Position numbers and translations under genes: made by a program. Under the pieces are notes generated by a model. The model was given only the letters and a program-made list of their open reading frames with translations. It was not told the DNA's origin and made no database searches. From NCBI GenBank assembly GCA_033717875.1, contig JADDKJ010000019.1, forward strand, positions 1 through 58,886: DNA of 58,886 bases, written 5' to 3'. This document shows positions 8,657 to 18,227 of the stretch, one piece after another; position 1 is the first letter of the stretch, and each line of letters starts with the position of its first letter. This DNA comes from SBBG01 sp033717875. GTDB lineage: Bacteria > Pseudomonadota > Gammaproteobacteria > Ga0077554 > Ga007554.

Positions 8657-9047
8657 ACTTGATTGTGTCGATACGCTCGAATATTTTGTCTATCTTTTCC
8701 TTCAGAGTGGCGGCCGTGAAAGGCTTGACGACATAACCATTAACTCCGGCCTGAGCCGCCTCCACAATCTGCTCCCGCTTTGCCTCGGCGGTTACCATCA
8801 ACACGGGAAGCTTTGCCAGTTTTTGGTCGGCGCGAACCGCTTTAAGAAGGTCTATGCCTTGCATTCCAGGCATATTCCAGTCGGTGATCAGAAAATCGAA
8901 ATCACCGTTCTGAAGCATGGGAAGAGCGGTTTTACCATCATCAGCTTCACTGGTATTATTGAATCCCAGATCGCGCATCAAATTCTTGATGATTCTTCTC
9001 ATTGTGGAAAAGTCGTCCACAATCAGAATTTTCATATTCTTGTCCAA
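8655..9047 (-). CDS. cheY: chemotaxis response regulator CheY
   Basis: A 130-residue stand-alone receiver domain. Visible are the acidic pair D11/D12 (VDDFSTMRRI), phospho-acceptor D56 (FLITDWNMPGM), T86 (MVTAEAK) and K108 (VVKPF). Phosphorylated by CheA it binds FliM at the flagellar switch. Its start follows a CTCC-complement Shine-Dalgarno (GGAGGATTTC). Located right after fliA with a 54-bp gap, the usual sigma-28/chemotaxis junction in polar flagellates. Confidence 0.96.
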   Translation of the reverse strand: MDKNMKILIVDDFSTMRRIIKNLMRDLGFNNTSEADDGKTALPMLQNGDFDFLITDWNMPGMQGIDLLKAVRADQKLAKLPVLMVTAEAKREQIVEAAQAGVNGYVVKPFTAATLKEKIDKIFERIDTIK

Positions 9048-9101
9048 GAAATCCTCCTCACTCCCTTCAAGGAGAAGAAAAAAATAAAAGAATCAAACAT
9101 T

Positions 9102-9824
9102 CTATTTCCACTGACTCAACCGGGATTGAAGTCGTATCAATGCCTGGCTATGAATCTGACTCACTCGCGATTCACTGACGCCAAGAACAGCGCCTATTTC
9201 ACGAAGATTGAGCTCTTCATCGTAATAAAGCGCCATCACCAAACGTTCTCTCTCTGGCAAGCCGGAAATGGCCTCGGCAAGATTCTTCTTGAAATCTTCC
9301 CTTTGAAGACCTTCCAGAATTCCCGGCGACTTATCGGCGAACTGAGCCGCGGTGGCCTCGTCATCCATGCCAAGATCATCGAAACTCATCACCAGATAAC
9401 CGTTCGCGTCCTGTAACATCTGGTGGTATTCCTCAACGGTCATTTGCAACACCTCCGCCACTTCGTTGTCGCGCGCGTCGCGTCCCTTGCTGTTTTCTAT
9501 TATCCGCACCGCTTCGGCCACCTTTCTGGCTTTGCGATGAACGGAGCGCGGCGCCCAGTCGTTTTTCCTTATCTCATCCAGCATGGCGCCACGAATACGA
9601 ATGCCCGCATAGGTCTCGAAACTCGCGCCCTGCGTCACGTCATAATTGCGAGACGCCTCAAGCAAACCGATCATCCCCGCCTGGATCAGGTCATCCGCCT
9701 GAACGCAGGGTGGCAAACGGCTCATCAGATGATAGGCAATCCGCTTCACTAACGGCGCGTGTTTGGTGATGACGTCCTCTCTATCGGGCGATTTTTCGTT
9801 GTTGTACATTGCGAGTCCGTTCAT
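9102..9824 (-). CDS. fliA: flagellar sigma factor FliA (sigma-28)
   Basis: A 240-residue alternative sigma factor. Region 2 is seen as LVKRIAYHLMSRLPPCVQADDLIQAGMIGLLEA-like sequence with FETYAGIRIRGAMLDEIR; region 3 includes WAPRSVHRKARKVAEA; region 4 contains ISGLPERERLVMALYYDEELNLREIGAVLGVSESRVSQIH. It directs RNA polymerase to late flagellar and chemotaxis genes. The start is either ATG 9824, 2 bp after the fleN stop, or ATG 9809, which has a GGA at better spacing. An anti-sigma FlgM gene is not in the window. Confidence 0.95.
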   Translation of the reverse strand: MNGLAMYNNEKSPDREDVITKHAPLVKRIAYHLMSRLPPCVQADDLIQAGMIGLLEASRNYDVTQGASFETYAGIRIRGAMLDEIRKNDWAPRSVHRKARKVAEAVRIIENSKGRDARDNEVAEVLQMTVEEYHQMLQDANGYLVMSFDDLGMDDEATAAQFADKSPGILEGLQREDFKKNLAEAISGLPERERLVMALYYDEELNLREIGAVLGVSESRVSQIHSQALIRLQSRLSQWK

Positions 9825-9826
9825 GA

Positions 9827-10720
9827 CTAGGCCGCCCTATATATCTGTGTTGACTGAATAAGACGTTCGACAAAAAACTCAAGGTGACCCGCCGCCGTTG
9901 TCACCATAGGCCAATTATCGGCCTTCTGCGCCAATTTCTTGAATGCCAATGACGACTTGCTGCGCGGATAAGCCTCCACCACCGGGCGCTGCTTCTGAAT
10001 CGCCTTGCGCAGATATTCGTCATAGGGAATGGCGCCCAGTAAATCCAGCGTGGCGTCCAAATACCGGTCCACAACCTTAACCATCTTGTTGTACACTTCT
10101 CGGCCCTCCTGAAGACTTTGAACCATGTTCACCAAAATGCGGAATCTGTGTATGCCATAATCGCGGTTAAGCAGCTTGATCAGGGCATAGGCGTCGGTCA
10201 ACGATGCGGGCTCGTCACAGATCACAACGATGACTTCCTGGGACGCCCGGCTGAAACTGACAACGCTCTCGGAAATCCCCGCGGCGGTATCAATCAGCAA
10301 CACATCGAGATGGTGGCTCAGCTCGCTGAAAGCGCGGATGATGCCGGCATGTTGCGCAGCGCTGAGTTCCGCCATGCTCTTGAGCCCGGAGGATGCCGGA
10401 ATGATGGACAAGCCGTTCGCCGCCGGCATGATGATCTCTTCCAGCGCGCGATCGCCGTTAATGACGTGGGAGAGATTGTATGAAGGGTGCAACCCGAGCA
10501 TCACATCGACATTCGCCAAGCCCATGTCGGCATCCATCAGCAATACCGACTTTCCTTCATTGGCCATGGCCATGCCGAGATTCACGGAAACATTGGTTTT
10601 ACCCACGCCTCCCTTGCCACTGGTGACCGCGATCACTCTCACCGGCCGGGAACTGGTCAACCGTCGCAATCCAGATGCCTGATCCCCCATCGATTCGCGG
10701 TACACTTCAGACATGAGCAT
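9827..10720 (-). CDS. fleN: flagellar number regulator FleN/FlhG (MinD-like ATPase)
   Basis: A 297-residue MinD/ParA-type ATPase with Walker A TSGKGGVGKTN (about 33-43), switch region LLMDADMGLANVDVMLG and Walker B LLIDTAAGIS. FleN/FlhG limits polar flagellar number, binding FlhF and, in Pseudomonas, the sigma-54 activator FleQ. It overlaps the end of flhF by 14 bp and runs into fliA with 2 bp to spare. The N-terminus (SGLRRL-type start) resembles the DQA(S/A)GLR segment that stimulates FlhF GTPase, here DQASGLRRL at about residues 13-21. Confidence 0.94.
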   Translation of the reverse strand: MLMSEVYRESMGDQASGLRRLTSSRPVRVIAVTSGKGGVGKTNVSVNLGMAMANEGKSVLLMDADMGLANVDVMLGLHPSYNLSHVINGDRALEEIIMPAANGLSIIPASSGLKSMAELSAAQHAGIIRAFSELSHHLDVLLIDTAAGISESVVSFSRASQEVIVVICDEPASLTDAYALIKLLNRDYGIHRFRILVNMVQSLQEGREVYNKMVKVVDRYLDATLDLLGAIPYDEYLRKAIQKQRPVVEAYPRSKSSLAFKKLAQKADNWPMVTTAAGHLEFFVERLIQSTQIYRAA

Positions 10721-12077
10721 GAGCAGCCACCTTCCGTACAGATAACATCAACGATTCGTTTTCGAGCATCAGAGCGGACTGCTGCATGATGGCCACACTG
10801 CGGCTAACCAGGGTATGCGCCCTGGCGTTATGAAGATCTTCCGGGACACGTTGACCATCGCTGACATAGGCGATGGGCAATTTATTTTGAATGGCGGTGC
10901 TTAACGCGCTACCGAGACTCGTGGCCTCGTCGATCTTGGTGATAATGCAACCCTCCAGGCTTGCCCCATGAAATACACTGGCGATTTCTTCGAGACCGGA
11001 AAGGCGGGTGGTGGCGGAAAGCACCAGATAGGTCTTGACGGGAGGGATGGAACCCCTTGAGTTGAGCATCGAAAACTGCGTGGACAACCGTCCATCCCGC
11101 TGTCCCATGCCGGCGGTATCTATCAAGATGAGGCGGCGGTCGGCCATATCTTCCAGTACCGCCTGTAATTCCTCGCGGTCACCCGCGATGCGCACCGGAA
11201 TATTGAGTATTCTTCCATAAGACCGCAAATGCTCATGCGCGCCAATCCGGTAATTGTCGGTGGTTACCAGCGCCACATGCCGTGAACCATGCCGTAACGC
11301 ATAGCGTGCGGCGAGTTTGGCGATCGTTGTGGTTTTGCCGACGCCGGTGGGGCCGATCAGCGCCACAACCCCGCCTTGGTTGAGAATATCGTCGCCGGTG
11401 ACCTCCACCCGGTGAGCGAGTATTCCCAAGGCGCGCCGCCATAGCACGTCGATATCCGGCTTTTGCGCGACGTTCAAAGGAATGTCGTCCACGATTTCCC
11501 GGCACAATGTGGCGCTCAAACCAAGTTTCATGAGCCGGTGGTGCAACTCAGCCTGTTGCGGATGACGTCGAACCAGATCACCCCACGCCAATCCTGATAG
11601 CTGATTCTCCAGCAGTCCGCGCAAAAACTGGAGTTCCTTCTTCATCTCGCTCAGCGCTTCATGATGGGAGTCCATGGCCATCGCCATGGCATCTTCCGCA
11701 GGCGGTCTCTTTTGTTGGGTTTGCTTCTGCGAGGAATATCCAGCGGACGAGAAAAATTGATCGGGAGCGTTTTCGTTATCATCAACATCACTAAAGGTAT
11801 GCGAGAAACCCTCTTCGTCAATGCTTGACTGGCTCTCTTTTAGAGATGGCCGACCAGCCACGGTTATGTTTTTCGCCAATGCTTCATAAGATTCCCCTCC
11901 GCTTTCAGACACAGCGATGTCATTGATGGAGGTTTCGTCGTAATCGACAGCGGCAACAATCTCAACGCCACGGCTCGTCGAACGGTTCGATAAAATCACC
12001 GCATCGGGTCCCAATTCATCACGGACTTGGCGTATCGCCTGGCGTATGTCAGGGGCGGAAAAGCGTTTCATTTTCAT
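10707..12077 (-). CDS. flhF: flagellar placement GTPase FlhF (SRP-type)
   Basis: A 456-residue SRP-family GTPase. The N-terminus KRFSAPDIRQAIRQVRDELGPDAVIL is the FlhF B-domain signature. A variable, acidic linker spans about 85-210. The NG domain from about 215 contains GPTGVGKTTTIAKLAA (G1), DNYRIGAHEHLRSYG (G2), LIDTAGMGQRDGRL (G3) and TKIDEATSLGSAL (G4). FlhF sets the polar site of flagellar assembly, antagonised by FleN. 53 bp separate it from flhA. Confidence 0.95.
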   Translation of the reverse strand: MKMKRFSAPDIRQAIRQVRDELGPDAVILSNRSTSRGVEIVAAVDYDETSINDIAVSESGGESYEALAKNITVAGRPSLKESQSSIDEEGFSHTFSDVDDNENAPDQFFSSAGYSSQKQTQQKRPPAEDAMAMAMDSHHEALSEMKKELQFLRGLLENQLSGLAWGDLVRRHPQQAELHHRLMKLGLSATLCREIVDDIPLNVAQKPDIDVLWRRALGILAHRVEVTGDDILNQGGVVALIGPTGVGKTTTIAKLAARYALRHGSRHVALVTTDNYRIGAHEHLRSYGRILNIPVRIAGDREELQAVLEDMADRRLILIDTAGMGQRDGRLSTQFSMLNSRGSIPPVKTYLVLSATTRLSGLEEIASVFHGASLEGCIITKIDEATSLGSALSTAIQNKLPIAYVSDGQRVPEDLHNARAHTLVSRSVAIMQQSALMLENESLMLSVRKVAAHAHV

Positions 12078-12130
12078 TCCGCATACCTTTTGGTTGATCT
12101 TTTTTCATGGGACTTCCAACTTCCTGGTGC

Positions 12131-14209
12131 TTATTTGCCTACGCTGGCGATGATCCTGATCTGTTTGTTGTCCGGTATTTCGTTGTAGGACAATACGTGC
12201 AAGCCCGGAATCGAATGTTTCACCAGCCGCGCCAGCGGTAACCGCAAGGGCATGGACACCAGCAATATCGCAGCCTGCCCTGCCATTTCCTGGCGCTGTG
12301 CGCTTTGCGCCAGCGCCGCGTGCATCCTTTCCGCCAGCCCCGGTTCGAGCCCTATGCCTGCCGAACCAGACGCCTGAAGGGAGTTTTGCAATATCTGTTC
12401 CAAATCGGGATCCAGTGTGATCACCTGTATTTCGCTCGCCATACCGTTGATTTGTTGAACAATTAATCTTCCAAGCGCAACACGGACCGCGGCGGTCAGC
12501 ATGGCGGGATCCTGACTTTTCGGCGCCTGCGATGCCAATGTTTCGGCAATCGTCCTGATGTCGCGGATGGAGATGTGCTCTTCGAGAAGATTCTGCAAAA
12601 CCTTCAACACGCCGCCTAAAGACAAGGTATTCGGCACCAGATCTTCCACCAGTTTGGGCGCCGCCTTGGCGAGATTGTTGAGCAACTGCTGAACCTCCTC
12701 ACGGCCCAGCAATTCATGCGCATGACTCTGCAATATCTGACTGAGATGAGTGGCCACCACGGTTCCCGCATCGACCACGGTATAGCCCAGCGTCTGGGCA
12801 TGATCGCGCTGAGCAGGCTCGATCCACACCGCCTCAAGACCAAAGGCCGGGTCTTTTCCGGGCAAACCATGCACGACTCCAAACACCTGCCCCGGGTTGA
12901 TTGCAAGATCACGATCGGGATATATCTCGGCCTCGCCGACGGTCGCCCCCAGCAACGTGATGCGATAGGCATTGGGCGCGAGATCGAGATTGTCGCGGAT
13001 ATGCACAGGCGGCATGAGGAATCCCAGCTCTTGAGTCAATTTCTTGCGCACGCCCTTGATGCGCCCCATCAGTTGGCCACCCTGATTTTTATCTACCATC
13101 GGAATCAAGCGATAACCGACTTCCAGACCAACAGGATCGACAGGAACCACATCATCCCAGCTCAAATCGCGCGTTTCCGGCAAAAGCTCGGCGGCCTTTT
13201 CGGCGACCACGGGACGCGCTTCGATGGATTGCTTGCGTTGCGCAATCATATACGCCATCGCCGCGGACGCCGCCGCCAAGGTCAGAAATGCCGCATTGGG
13301 CATGCCGGGAACCAATCCTATCGCACCTATCACGCCCGCCGTCACCGCCAATGCGCGGGGACTGCCAAACAATTGCGCCAGGATTTGCTTGCCCATATCC
13401 TGGGCGCTTGAAACGCGCGTCACCATGATGGCGGCGGCGACGGACAGTAACAGCGCCGGAATCTGCGCCACCAATCCATCGCCTATGGTCAGCAGCGTGT
13501 AGTTGTGCAGTGCCTCGCCAAAAGCCATGTCGTGTTGCAACACGCCGATGACGAAACCGCCGATGATATTGATGAACAAAACCAGGATGCCGGCGATGGC
13601 GTCGCCGCGCACGAATTTGCTGGCGCCATCCATCGAGCCGTAGAAATCGGCCTCCTGAACGACTTCCGCACGGCGCGCTTTTGCCTCTTCCTGGGTAATC
13701 AGTCCGGCATTGAGATCCGCGTCGATAGCCATCTGCTTTCCTGGCATGGCATCGAGAGTGAAACGCGCGCTGACTTCAGAAATACGTCCCGCGCCTTTGG
13801 TGACGACGACAAAATTGATGATGACCAAAATCGCGAACACCACCAGGCCGACGGCATAATTACCGCCCACCACGAATTCACCGAAGGACTCGATGACATG
13901 GCCCGCCGCCGCCGTACCGGTGTGCCCTTCCATCAATATGACGCGCGTCGAGGCGATATTGAGCGCCAAACGCAGCAAGGTCGCCAGCAGCAATACTGTG
14001 GGAAATGCCGCGAAATCGAGGGGTTTGTGCACATACACACCGCTCAGCAACACAATCAACGACAGCGCGATGCTGAAGGTGAAGAACACGTCAAGCAGCA
14101 ATGGCGGCAGAGGCACCACCATCATCGCCAGCAACATCATGAGAAACAGTGGAATACCCAGGCCGCGGCGGCCAAAATCGCGGAGCGCTTCCAGAAGGGT
14201 CGGATTCAT
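12131..14209 (-). CDS. flhA: flagellar type III export gate protein FlhA
   Basis: A 692-residue export-gate component. Eight membrane segments fill about residues 20-320, including the highly conserved cytoplasmic FHIPEP-like loop region (GRISEVSARFTLDAMPGKQMAIDADLNAG). The cytoplasmic domain (about 350-692) docks chaperone-substrate complexes. With FlhB, FliP, FliQ and FliR it forms the export gate driven by proton motive force. It starts 18 bp after the flhB stop. Length matches the family (about 690-700). Confidence 0.97.
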   Translation of the reverse strand: MNPTLLEALRDFGRRGLGIPLFLMMLLAMMVVPLPPLLLDVFFTFSIALSLIVLLSGVYVHKPLDFAAFPTVLLLATLLRLALNIASTRVILMEGHTGTAAAGHVIESFGEFVVGGNYAVGLVVFAILVIINFVVVTKGAGRISEVSARFTLDAMPGKQMAIDADLNAGLITQEEAKARRAEVVQEADFYGSMDGASKFVRGDAIAGILVLFINIIGGFVIGVLQHDMAFGEALHNYTLLTIGDGLVAQIPALLLSVAAAIMVTRVSSAQDMGKQILAQLFGSPRALAVTAGVIGAIGLVPGMPNAAFLTLAAASAAMAYMIAQRKQSIEARPVVAEKAAELLPETRDLSWDDVVPVDPVGLEVGYRLIPMVDKNQGGQLMGRIKGVRKKLTQELGFLMPPVHIRDNLDLAPNAYRITLLGATVGEAEIYPDRDLAINPGQVFGVVHGLPGKDPAFGLEAVWIEPAQRDHAQTLGYTVVDAGTVVATHLSQILQSHAHELLGREEVQQLLNNLAKAAPKLVEDLVPNTLSLGGVLKVLQNLLEEHISIRDIRTIAETLASQAPKSQDPAMLTAAVRVALGRLIVQQINGMASEIQVITLDPDLEQILQNSLQASGSAGIGLEPGLAERMHAALAQSAQRQEMAGQAAILLVSMPLRLPLARLVKHSIPGLHVLSYNEIPDNKQIRIIASVGK

Positions 14210-14227
14210 TTTTTCTCTGGCAACATC

Positions 14228-15367
14228 TTATTTTCTATACTCATCCGGTATTGGCAATTCCGCCATCTCCACAGGTTCATCGCTATACTGCGCGTCATAA
14301 TATTGACGACTCTTGAGCTGATAAACATAGGCCAGCACCTGCGCCACGGCTAAATAAAGCCCTGCGGGAATCGCATGATTCACTTCCGTACTGTAATGCA
14401 GCGCTCGTGCCAAGGGCGGAGCGGCCATGATGGGAATACGGTACTGAGCGGCAACACCCCGGATTTGCAAGGCGATCAGATCGGTGCCTTTGGCGATGAC
14501 CACCGGCGCGGCCATCCTGTTCTTGTCGTAACGCAAGGCAACCGCGTAGTGAGTGGGGTTGGTGACGATCACATCGGCCTTCGGAATCTCGGCCATCATG
14601 CGACGGCGCGCCATTTCGCGCTGCTGACTGCGTATGCGGCTCTTTATTTCGGGACTGCCATCCGTCTCCTTGAACTCTTCCTTGATTTCATGGCGTGTCA
14701 TTTTCAATTGCCGGGCGTGATTCCAAAGTTGAAAAGGCACGTCAACCGCCGCGATCAAAACCATCGTCGCGCTCAACGCCAGAAAGACCCACCCCAGCAA
14801 ATGGGCCACATGACTCAACGCATTCGGCAGGGGCTCGGCGCCCAGGCCGATGAAGACATCGGCCATATTCCACAAAACCAGCACCGCCGCCGCGCACAGC
14901 ACGCTAAATTTCGCCAGCGCTTTGAACATCTCTATCATTCCGTGCGGACCAAAGATCCGCTTCAGGCCTGACAGCGGGTTGAGTTTCTCCCACTTGAATC
15001 CGATGGCCTCGGCACTGAACGACCATCCTCCTATCGCCAGCGGGGCAAGAATGGCAACCACCATCATGAGCACGAAAAATGGAGCAAGCATGAGAAGGGC
15101 GTCCGCCGTGGACTGTTCGAGCAACTTCAGCATGGCGCCCGGACTGAATATGTCTTCGCGGCTGATCTGGAAACCATGGCGCATGGTATCGAGCATCCCC
15201 GATGCCATGCGCCCGCCCAGAACGAGTATCCCGCCCGCCGCCGCAAGCATCATCGTCGTACTGGTAAAATCCAGGGAACGGGGGATTTGTCCTTTTTCGC
15301 GCGCCTCTTGCAGGCGCTTGGGAGTCGCCTGTTCGGTGCGTTCCTGCGCGGAATCCTGTTGCGCCAT
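14228..15367 (-). CDS. flhB: flagellar export substrate-switch protein FlhB
   Basis: A 379-residue protein. N-terminal region AQERTEQATPKRLQEAREKGQIPRS is the FlhB/EscU signature; four membrane segments follow (about 33-55, 85-115, 140-165, 185-210). The cytoplasmic domain holds the autocleavage motif NPTH in VIVTNPTHYAVALRYD, through which export specificity switches from rod/hook to filament substrates. It starts 3 bp after the fliR stop. Confidence 0.97.
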   Translation of the reverse strand: MAQQDSAQERTEQATPKRLQEAREKGQIPRSLDFTSTTMMLAAAGGILVLGGRMASGMLDTMRHGFQISREDIFSPGAMLKLLEQSTADALLMLAPFFVLMMVVAILAPLAIGGWSFSAEAIGFKWEKLNPLSGLKRIFGPHGMIEMFKALAKFSVLCAAAVLVLWNMADVFIGLGAEPLPNALSHVAHLLGWVFLALSATMVLIAAVDVPFQLWNHARQLKMTRHEIKEEFKETDGSPEIKSRIRSQQREMARRRMMAEIPKADVIVTNPTHYAVALRYDKNRMAAPVVIAKGTDLIALQIRGVAAQYRIPIMAAPPLARALHYSTEVNHAIPAGLYLAVAQVLAYVYQLKSRQYYDAQYSDEPVEMAELPIPDEYRK

Positions 15368-15370
15368 GCG

Positions 15371-16150
15371 CTATCGCCCTCCAGCCACAAGCTGCTGCAT
15401 CATGGTGAAGGCATCGCTCATGATATGGCTGAGCTGCGGCAGAATCACCGGCAGGGTCACCAGCATGACAACAACGCCGATGCCCAGCGTGACGGGAAAA
15501 CCGACGGCAAAAATGTTCAATTGCGGCGAGGCGCGCGTCATCACACCGAACGCGATGTTCACGACCAACAAAGCGGTCACGGCAGGCAAGGAAACGAGCA
15601 CCGCCCCGGCGAACACCTGCCCCCCCCACAGCACCAAACTCCACAGGCTGTCCATCCCCAACCCCTTGGGACCGACAGGCAATGTGCGGAAACTGTCGGC
15701 GATGACCTCGATCAGCACCAGATGGCCATTCATGGCAAGAAACAACAAAGTCACCATGATCTGATAAAACTGACCGACGACCGGAACCTGCACGCCATTC
15801 TGCGGATCGACCATCGCGGCAAATCCCAGACCCATCGTTTGACCGATCAGTTGTCCCGCCAGCACAAATGCCGCGAATACCAGGCGCAAGGCGAAGCCTA
15901 TCGCCATACCAATCATCACCTGATGGACAATAATCAATACGCCGACTGAGCTTATGGGGTCTACCTGGGGGACTTGCGGCAGGACAGGCGCAATAACAAG
16001 GGTCAATGCCACCGCGATGCCGACGCGGATTCGTACCGGCACATTCTGCGCGCCGAACACCGGCGCCACGCCCACCATGGCCGCGATGCGGAACAAGGGC
16101 CACAGATACATGCCGATCCAGGAACTGATTTCCGCACTGGTAAATTGCAT
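15371..16150 (-). CDS. fliR: flagellar export gate protein FliR
   Basis: A 259-residue integral membrane protein with six hydrophobic segments spread over the whole length, matching FliR. Recognisable pieces are the N-terminal WIGMYLWPLFRIAAMVGVAPVFG and the central GFAAMVDPQNGVQVPVVGQF region. It belongs to the FliPQR export pore. A 65-bp gap separates it from fliQ; no promoter is evident there. Confidence 0.95.
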   Translation of the reverse strand: MQFTSAEISSWIGMYLWPLFRIAAMVGVAPVFGAQNVPVRIRVGIAVALTLVIAPVLPQVPQVDPISSVGVLIIVHQVMIGMAIGFALRLVFAAFVLAGQLIGQTMGLGFAAMVDPQNGVQVPVVGQFYQIMVTLLFLAMNGHLVLIEVIADSFRTLPVGPKGLGMDSLWSLVLWGGQVFAGAVLVSLPAVTALLVVNIAFGVMTRASPQLNIFAVGFPVTLGIGVVVMLVTLPVILPQLSHIMSDAFTMMQQLVAGGR

Positions 16151-16215
16151 GTATTGAGATCTTTATCAGATTAACGAATCGGCACCGTATCCATGCCGCG
16201 CCATGCCGACCGAAA

Positions 16216-16485
16216 CTACCCAATAAGCATGGGAATGTTCTCGATAAGGCGCCGCATGTAATCAACAAATATGTTCAACATCCACGGACCCGCCAGAACT
16301 ATCGTCAGCAAGGTGATGAGCAGTTTCGGAACAAAACTCAGAGTGACTTCGTTGATCTGGGTGGCGGCTTGGAAAATGCTCACCAGCAAGCCGATCGCAA
16401 GCGCCGGGAGCAACAGGACGAACAACAATAGCGCCGCGACAGTCAATGCCTCGCGGCCGATGTCGATGACGGATTCAGGTGTCAT
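16216..16485 (-). CDS. fliQ: flagellar export gate protein FliQ
   Basis: An 89-residue protein with two membrane segments (about 17-39 and 53-75) and the FliQ motif LLVSIFQAATQINEVTLSFVPK. It forms, with FliP and FliR, the helical inner-membrane export pore. Its start is 9 bp after the fliP stop. Confidence 0.95.
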   Translation of the reverse strand: MTPESVIDIGREALTVAALLLFVLLLPALAIGLLVSIFQAATQINEVTLSFVPKLLITLLTIVLAGPWMLNIFVDYMRRLIENIPMLIG

Positions 16486-16494
16486 GGTTAGCCC

Positions 16495-17232
16495 CTAGCT
16501 AAAACTCGCCGCCAGCGTGCCTATGATCAAAGACCAGCCATCCACCAGAACGAACAACATGATTTTGAATGGCAGCGAAATCACCATGGGAGACAGCATC
16601 ATCATACCCATCGACATCAATACACTGGATACCACTATGTCGATAATCAAAAAAGGTATGAATATCAGAAAACCGATCTGAAAGGCCGTTTTCAGTTCGC
16701 TGGTGACGAATGCGGGAACGAGAAGCGAGAACGGCACCGCCTCTGGCGATTCGATACCATCCTTTCCCGATATTCTGGTGAATAATTCAAGATCGCTTTC
16801 GCGCGTCTGCTTCAGCATGAAATCCATGAATGGACTCTTCGCATTATTGATCGCCTCGCTGGCGGGTATCTTTTCTTCCATGTAAGGCTGCAAAGCCTCC
16901 TGATTGACCTTGTCAAACACCGGAGACATGATGAAGAACGTCAGGAACAGTGCCAGACCGATCAATGTCTGGTTCGTCGGCGTGGCGCCCGTTCCGAGCG
17001 CCTGCCGCAGGATGGCCAGCACGATAATGATGCGCGTAAAGGAAGTCATCATAAGCAAAGCCGCCGGCAACATCGACAGCAGCGTCATGAACAGCAAGGT
17101 TTGAATGCTTACGGTATAGGTCTGAGAGCCGCCGGCGCCTGGCGTCACCGTAGCCACATCCAATCCGGGCGCGGCCAGCGCCGCCTGTAGCGGCAGGAAC
17201 ATGAGCAAGGTTATAAAAATCGCGCGTTTCAT
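16495..17232 (-). CDS. fliP: flagellar export gate protein FliP
   Basis: A 245-residue protein with a cleavable signal peptide (MKRAIFITLLMFLPLQAALA) and membrane segments that include FMTLLSMLPAALLMMTSF, LIGLALFLTFFIMSPVF and the C-terminal pair ending WSLIIGTLAASF. The open frame extends upstream to 17544, but that extension overlaps fliO antisense to its frame; ATG 17232 overlaps the fliO stop as ATGA and yields the usual length. It is the main structural protein of the export pore. Confidence 0.96.
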   Translation of the reverse strand: MKRAIFITLLMFLPLQAALAAPGLDVATVTPGAGGSQTYTVSIQTLLFMTLLSMLPAALLMMTSFTRIIIVLAILRQALGTGATPTNQTLIGLALFLTFFIMSPVFDKVNQEALQPYMEEKIPASEAINNAKSPFMDFMLKQTRESDLELFTRISGKDGIESPEAVPFSLLVPAFVTSELKTAFQIGFLIFIPFLIIDIVVSSVLMSMGMMMLSPMVISLPFKIMLFVLVDGWSLIIGTLAASFS

Positions 17233-17744
17233 GAGGACATGCGCTGCTTGACTGCCAAACTCAATTTCGTGGCGAAAGTCTTCATATCCACCGCGGAAAC
17301 TTTTCCGTTCTTGTTGTCTGCCCTTGGCGCGCCAGTTGTTGCCGATAGCGGAGAAGAGAGCGGCACAGGCATTTCCAGAACGTGCAGCGTCTGAACGCGC
17401 CCCGGCGCAACACCTATCAACACTTGCTCTTCCCCCACCTGCATCAAGATAACGCGTTCCCTGGGGCCAACAGACAAGCCGCTGAGCACTTTCAACGAGC
17501 CATCGGTGGATGATTTCAGCTTCCCATAACGCCGCAGCATCCATGCCATGCCGCCGATGATAAGCAATACCAGCGCCAATCCCAGCGTCACCTGCAACAA
17601 ACTTCCCGCGGAAACGCCCGATGCGGCGGGAACCGCCGTGGATGTCCCTGCTTTTTCCAGGGCATGTCCCAAGGATGGAAGAAACAGCATTCCTGAAACG
17701 GCGAGATTGCTCAAGCGGGTGTAAAGAGATATCGCTTTCATCAC
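17229..17744 (-). CDS. fliO: flagellar export accessory protein FliO
   Basis: A 171-residue protein with an N-terminal signal-like hydrophobic stretch, a second membrane segment near 48-70 (LLQVTLGLALVLLIIGGMAWML) and a small cytoplasmic domain containing VGPRERVILMQVGEEQVLIGV, typical of FliO. It helps FliP fold into the export gate. Start and end overlap fliN and fliP respectively by 4 bp, so fliN-fliO-fliP are translationally coupled. Confidence 0.93.
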   Translation of the reverse strand: MMKAISLYTRLSNLAVSGMLFLPSLGHALEKAGTSTAVPAASGVSAGSLLQVTLGLALVLLIIGGMAWMLRRYGKLKSSTDGSLKVLSGLSVGPRERVILMQVGEEQVLIGVAPGRVQTLHVLEMPVPLSSPLSATTGAPRADNKNGKVSAVDMKTFATKLSLAVKQRMSS

Positions 17745-18196
17745 TTCAGCTTCTTCACCCGCTCCGAGGGGCTTATCACATCGGTCAGGCGTATGCCAAA
17801 TTTTTCATTGACCACTACGACTTCACCGTGAGCGATAAGCGTTCCGTTGACCAATACATCCAACGGCTCTCCAGCCAAGCGGTCAAGCTCAACCACAGAC
17901 CCTTGATTAAGCTGTAGCAGATGGCGAATACTGATCAAGGTCCGGCCTATTTCCATCGAGAGCGTCACAGGAACATCCAGAATCACATCCAGATTGACAT
18001 CTCCCGCAAGCTCTGTAACCGGGCTCTCCTTTTGAAACTCCTGAAATTGCGCGGGAGAATAAGCCGCGGCGTTTCCCTTCGCGCCTTCATCCACCCCCTT
18101 CCCGGACGCCGGCTCGGACGCCTCCTGCTCGGCGAGGGCCGCGGCCCACTCGTCTTCAACGCTCGAAGAAGACGACATCAACTCATTATCAATCAC
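17741..18196 (-). CDS. fliN: flagellar switch protein FliN
   Basis: A 151-residue C-ring protein. The N-terminal half is acidic and variable; residues 70-148 form the SpoA (surface presentation of antigens) domain: VNLDVILDVPVTLSMEIGRT, then LNQGSVVELDRLAGEPLDVLVNG. The start is GTG 18196 with an AAGGAG Shine-Dalgarno 7 bp upstream; an ATG seven codons in has no such site. FliN completes the rotor switch with FliM and FliG. Confidence 0.95.
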   Translation of the reverse strand: MIDNELMSSSSSVEDEWAAALAEQEASEPASGKGVDEGAKGNAAAYSPAQFQEFQKESPVTELAGDVNLDVILDVPVTLSMEIGRTLISIRHLLQLNQGSVVELDRLAGEPLDVLVNGTLIAHGEVVVVNEKFGIRLTDVISPSERVKKLK

Positions 18197-18227
18197 CGGA
18201 TTTCTCCTTTATTCTGTCCATGCCTGG

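Noticed and set aside
14904..16268. 454-codon frame over fliR/flhB
   Set aside because: Arg/His/Gly-rich shadow of the fliR and flhB frames.
17233..17544. N-terminal extension of fliP
   Set aside because: It overlaps fliO out of frame and is not FliP-like; ATGA overlap and signal peptide place the start at 17232.
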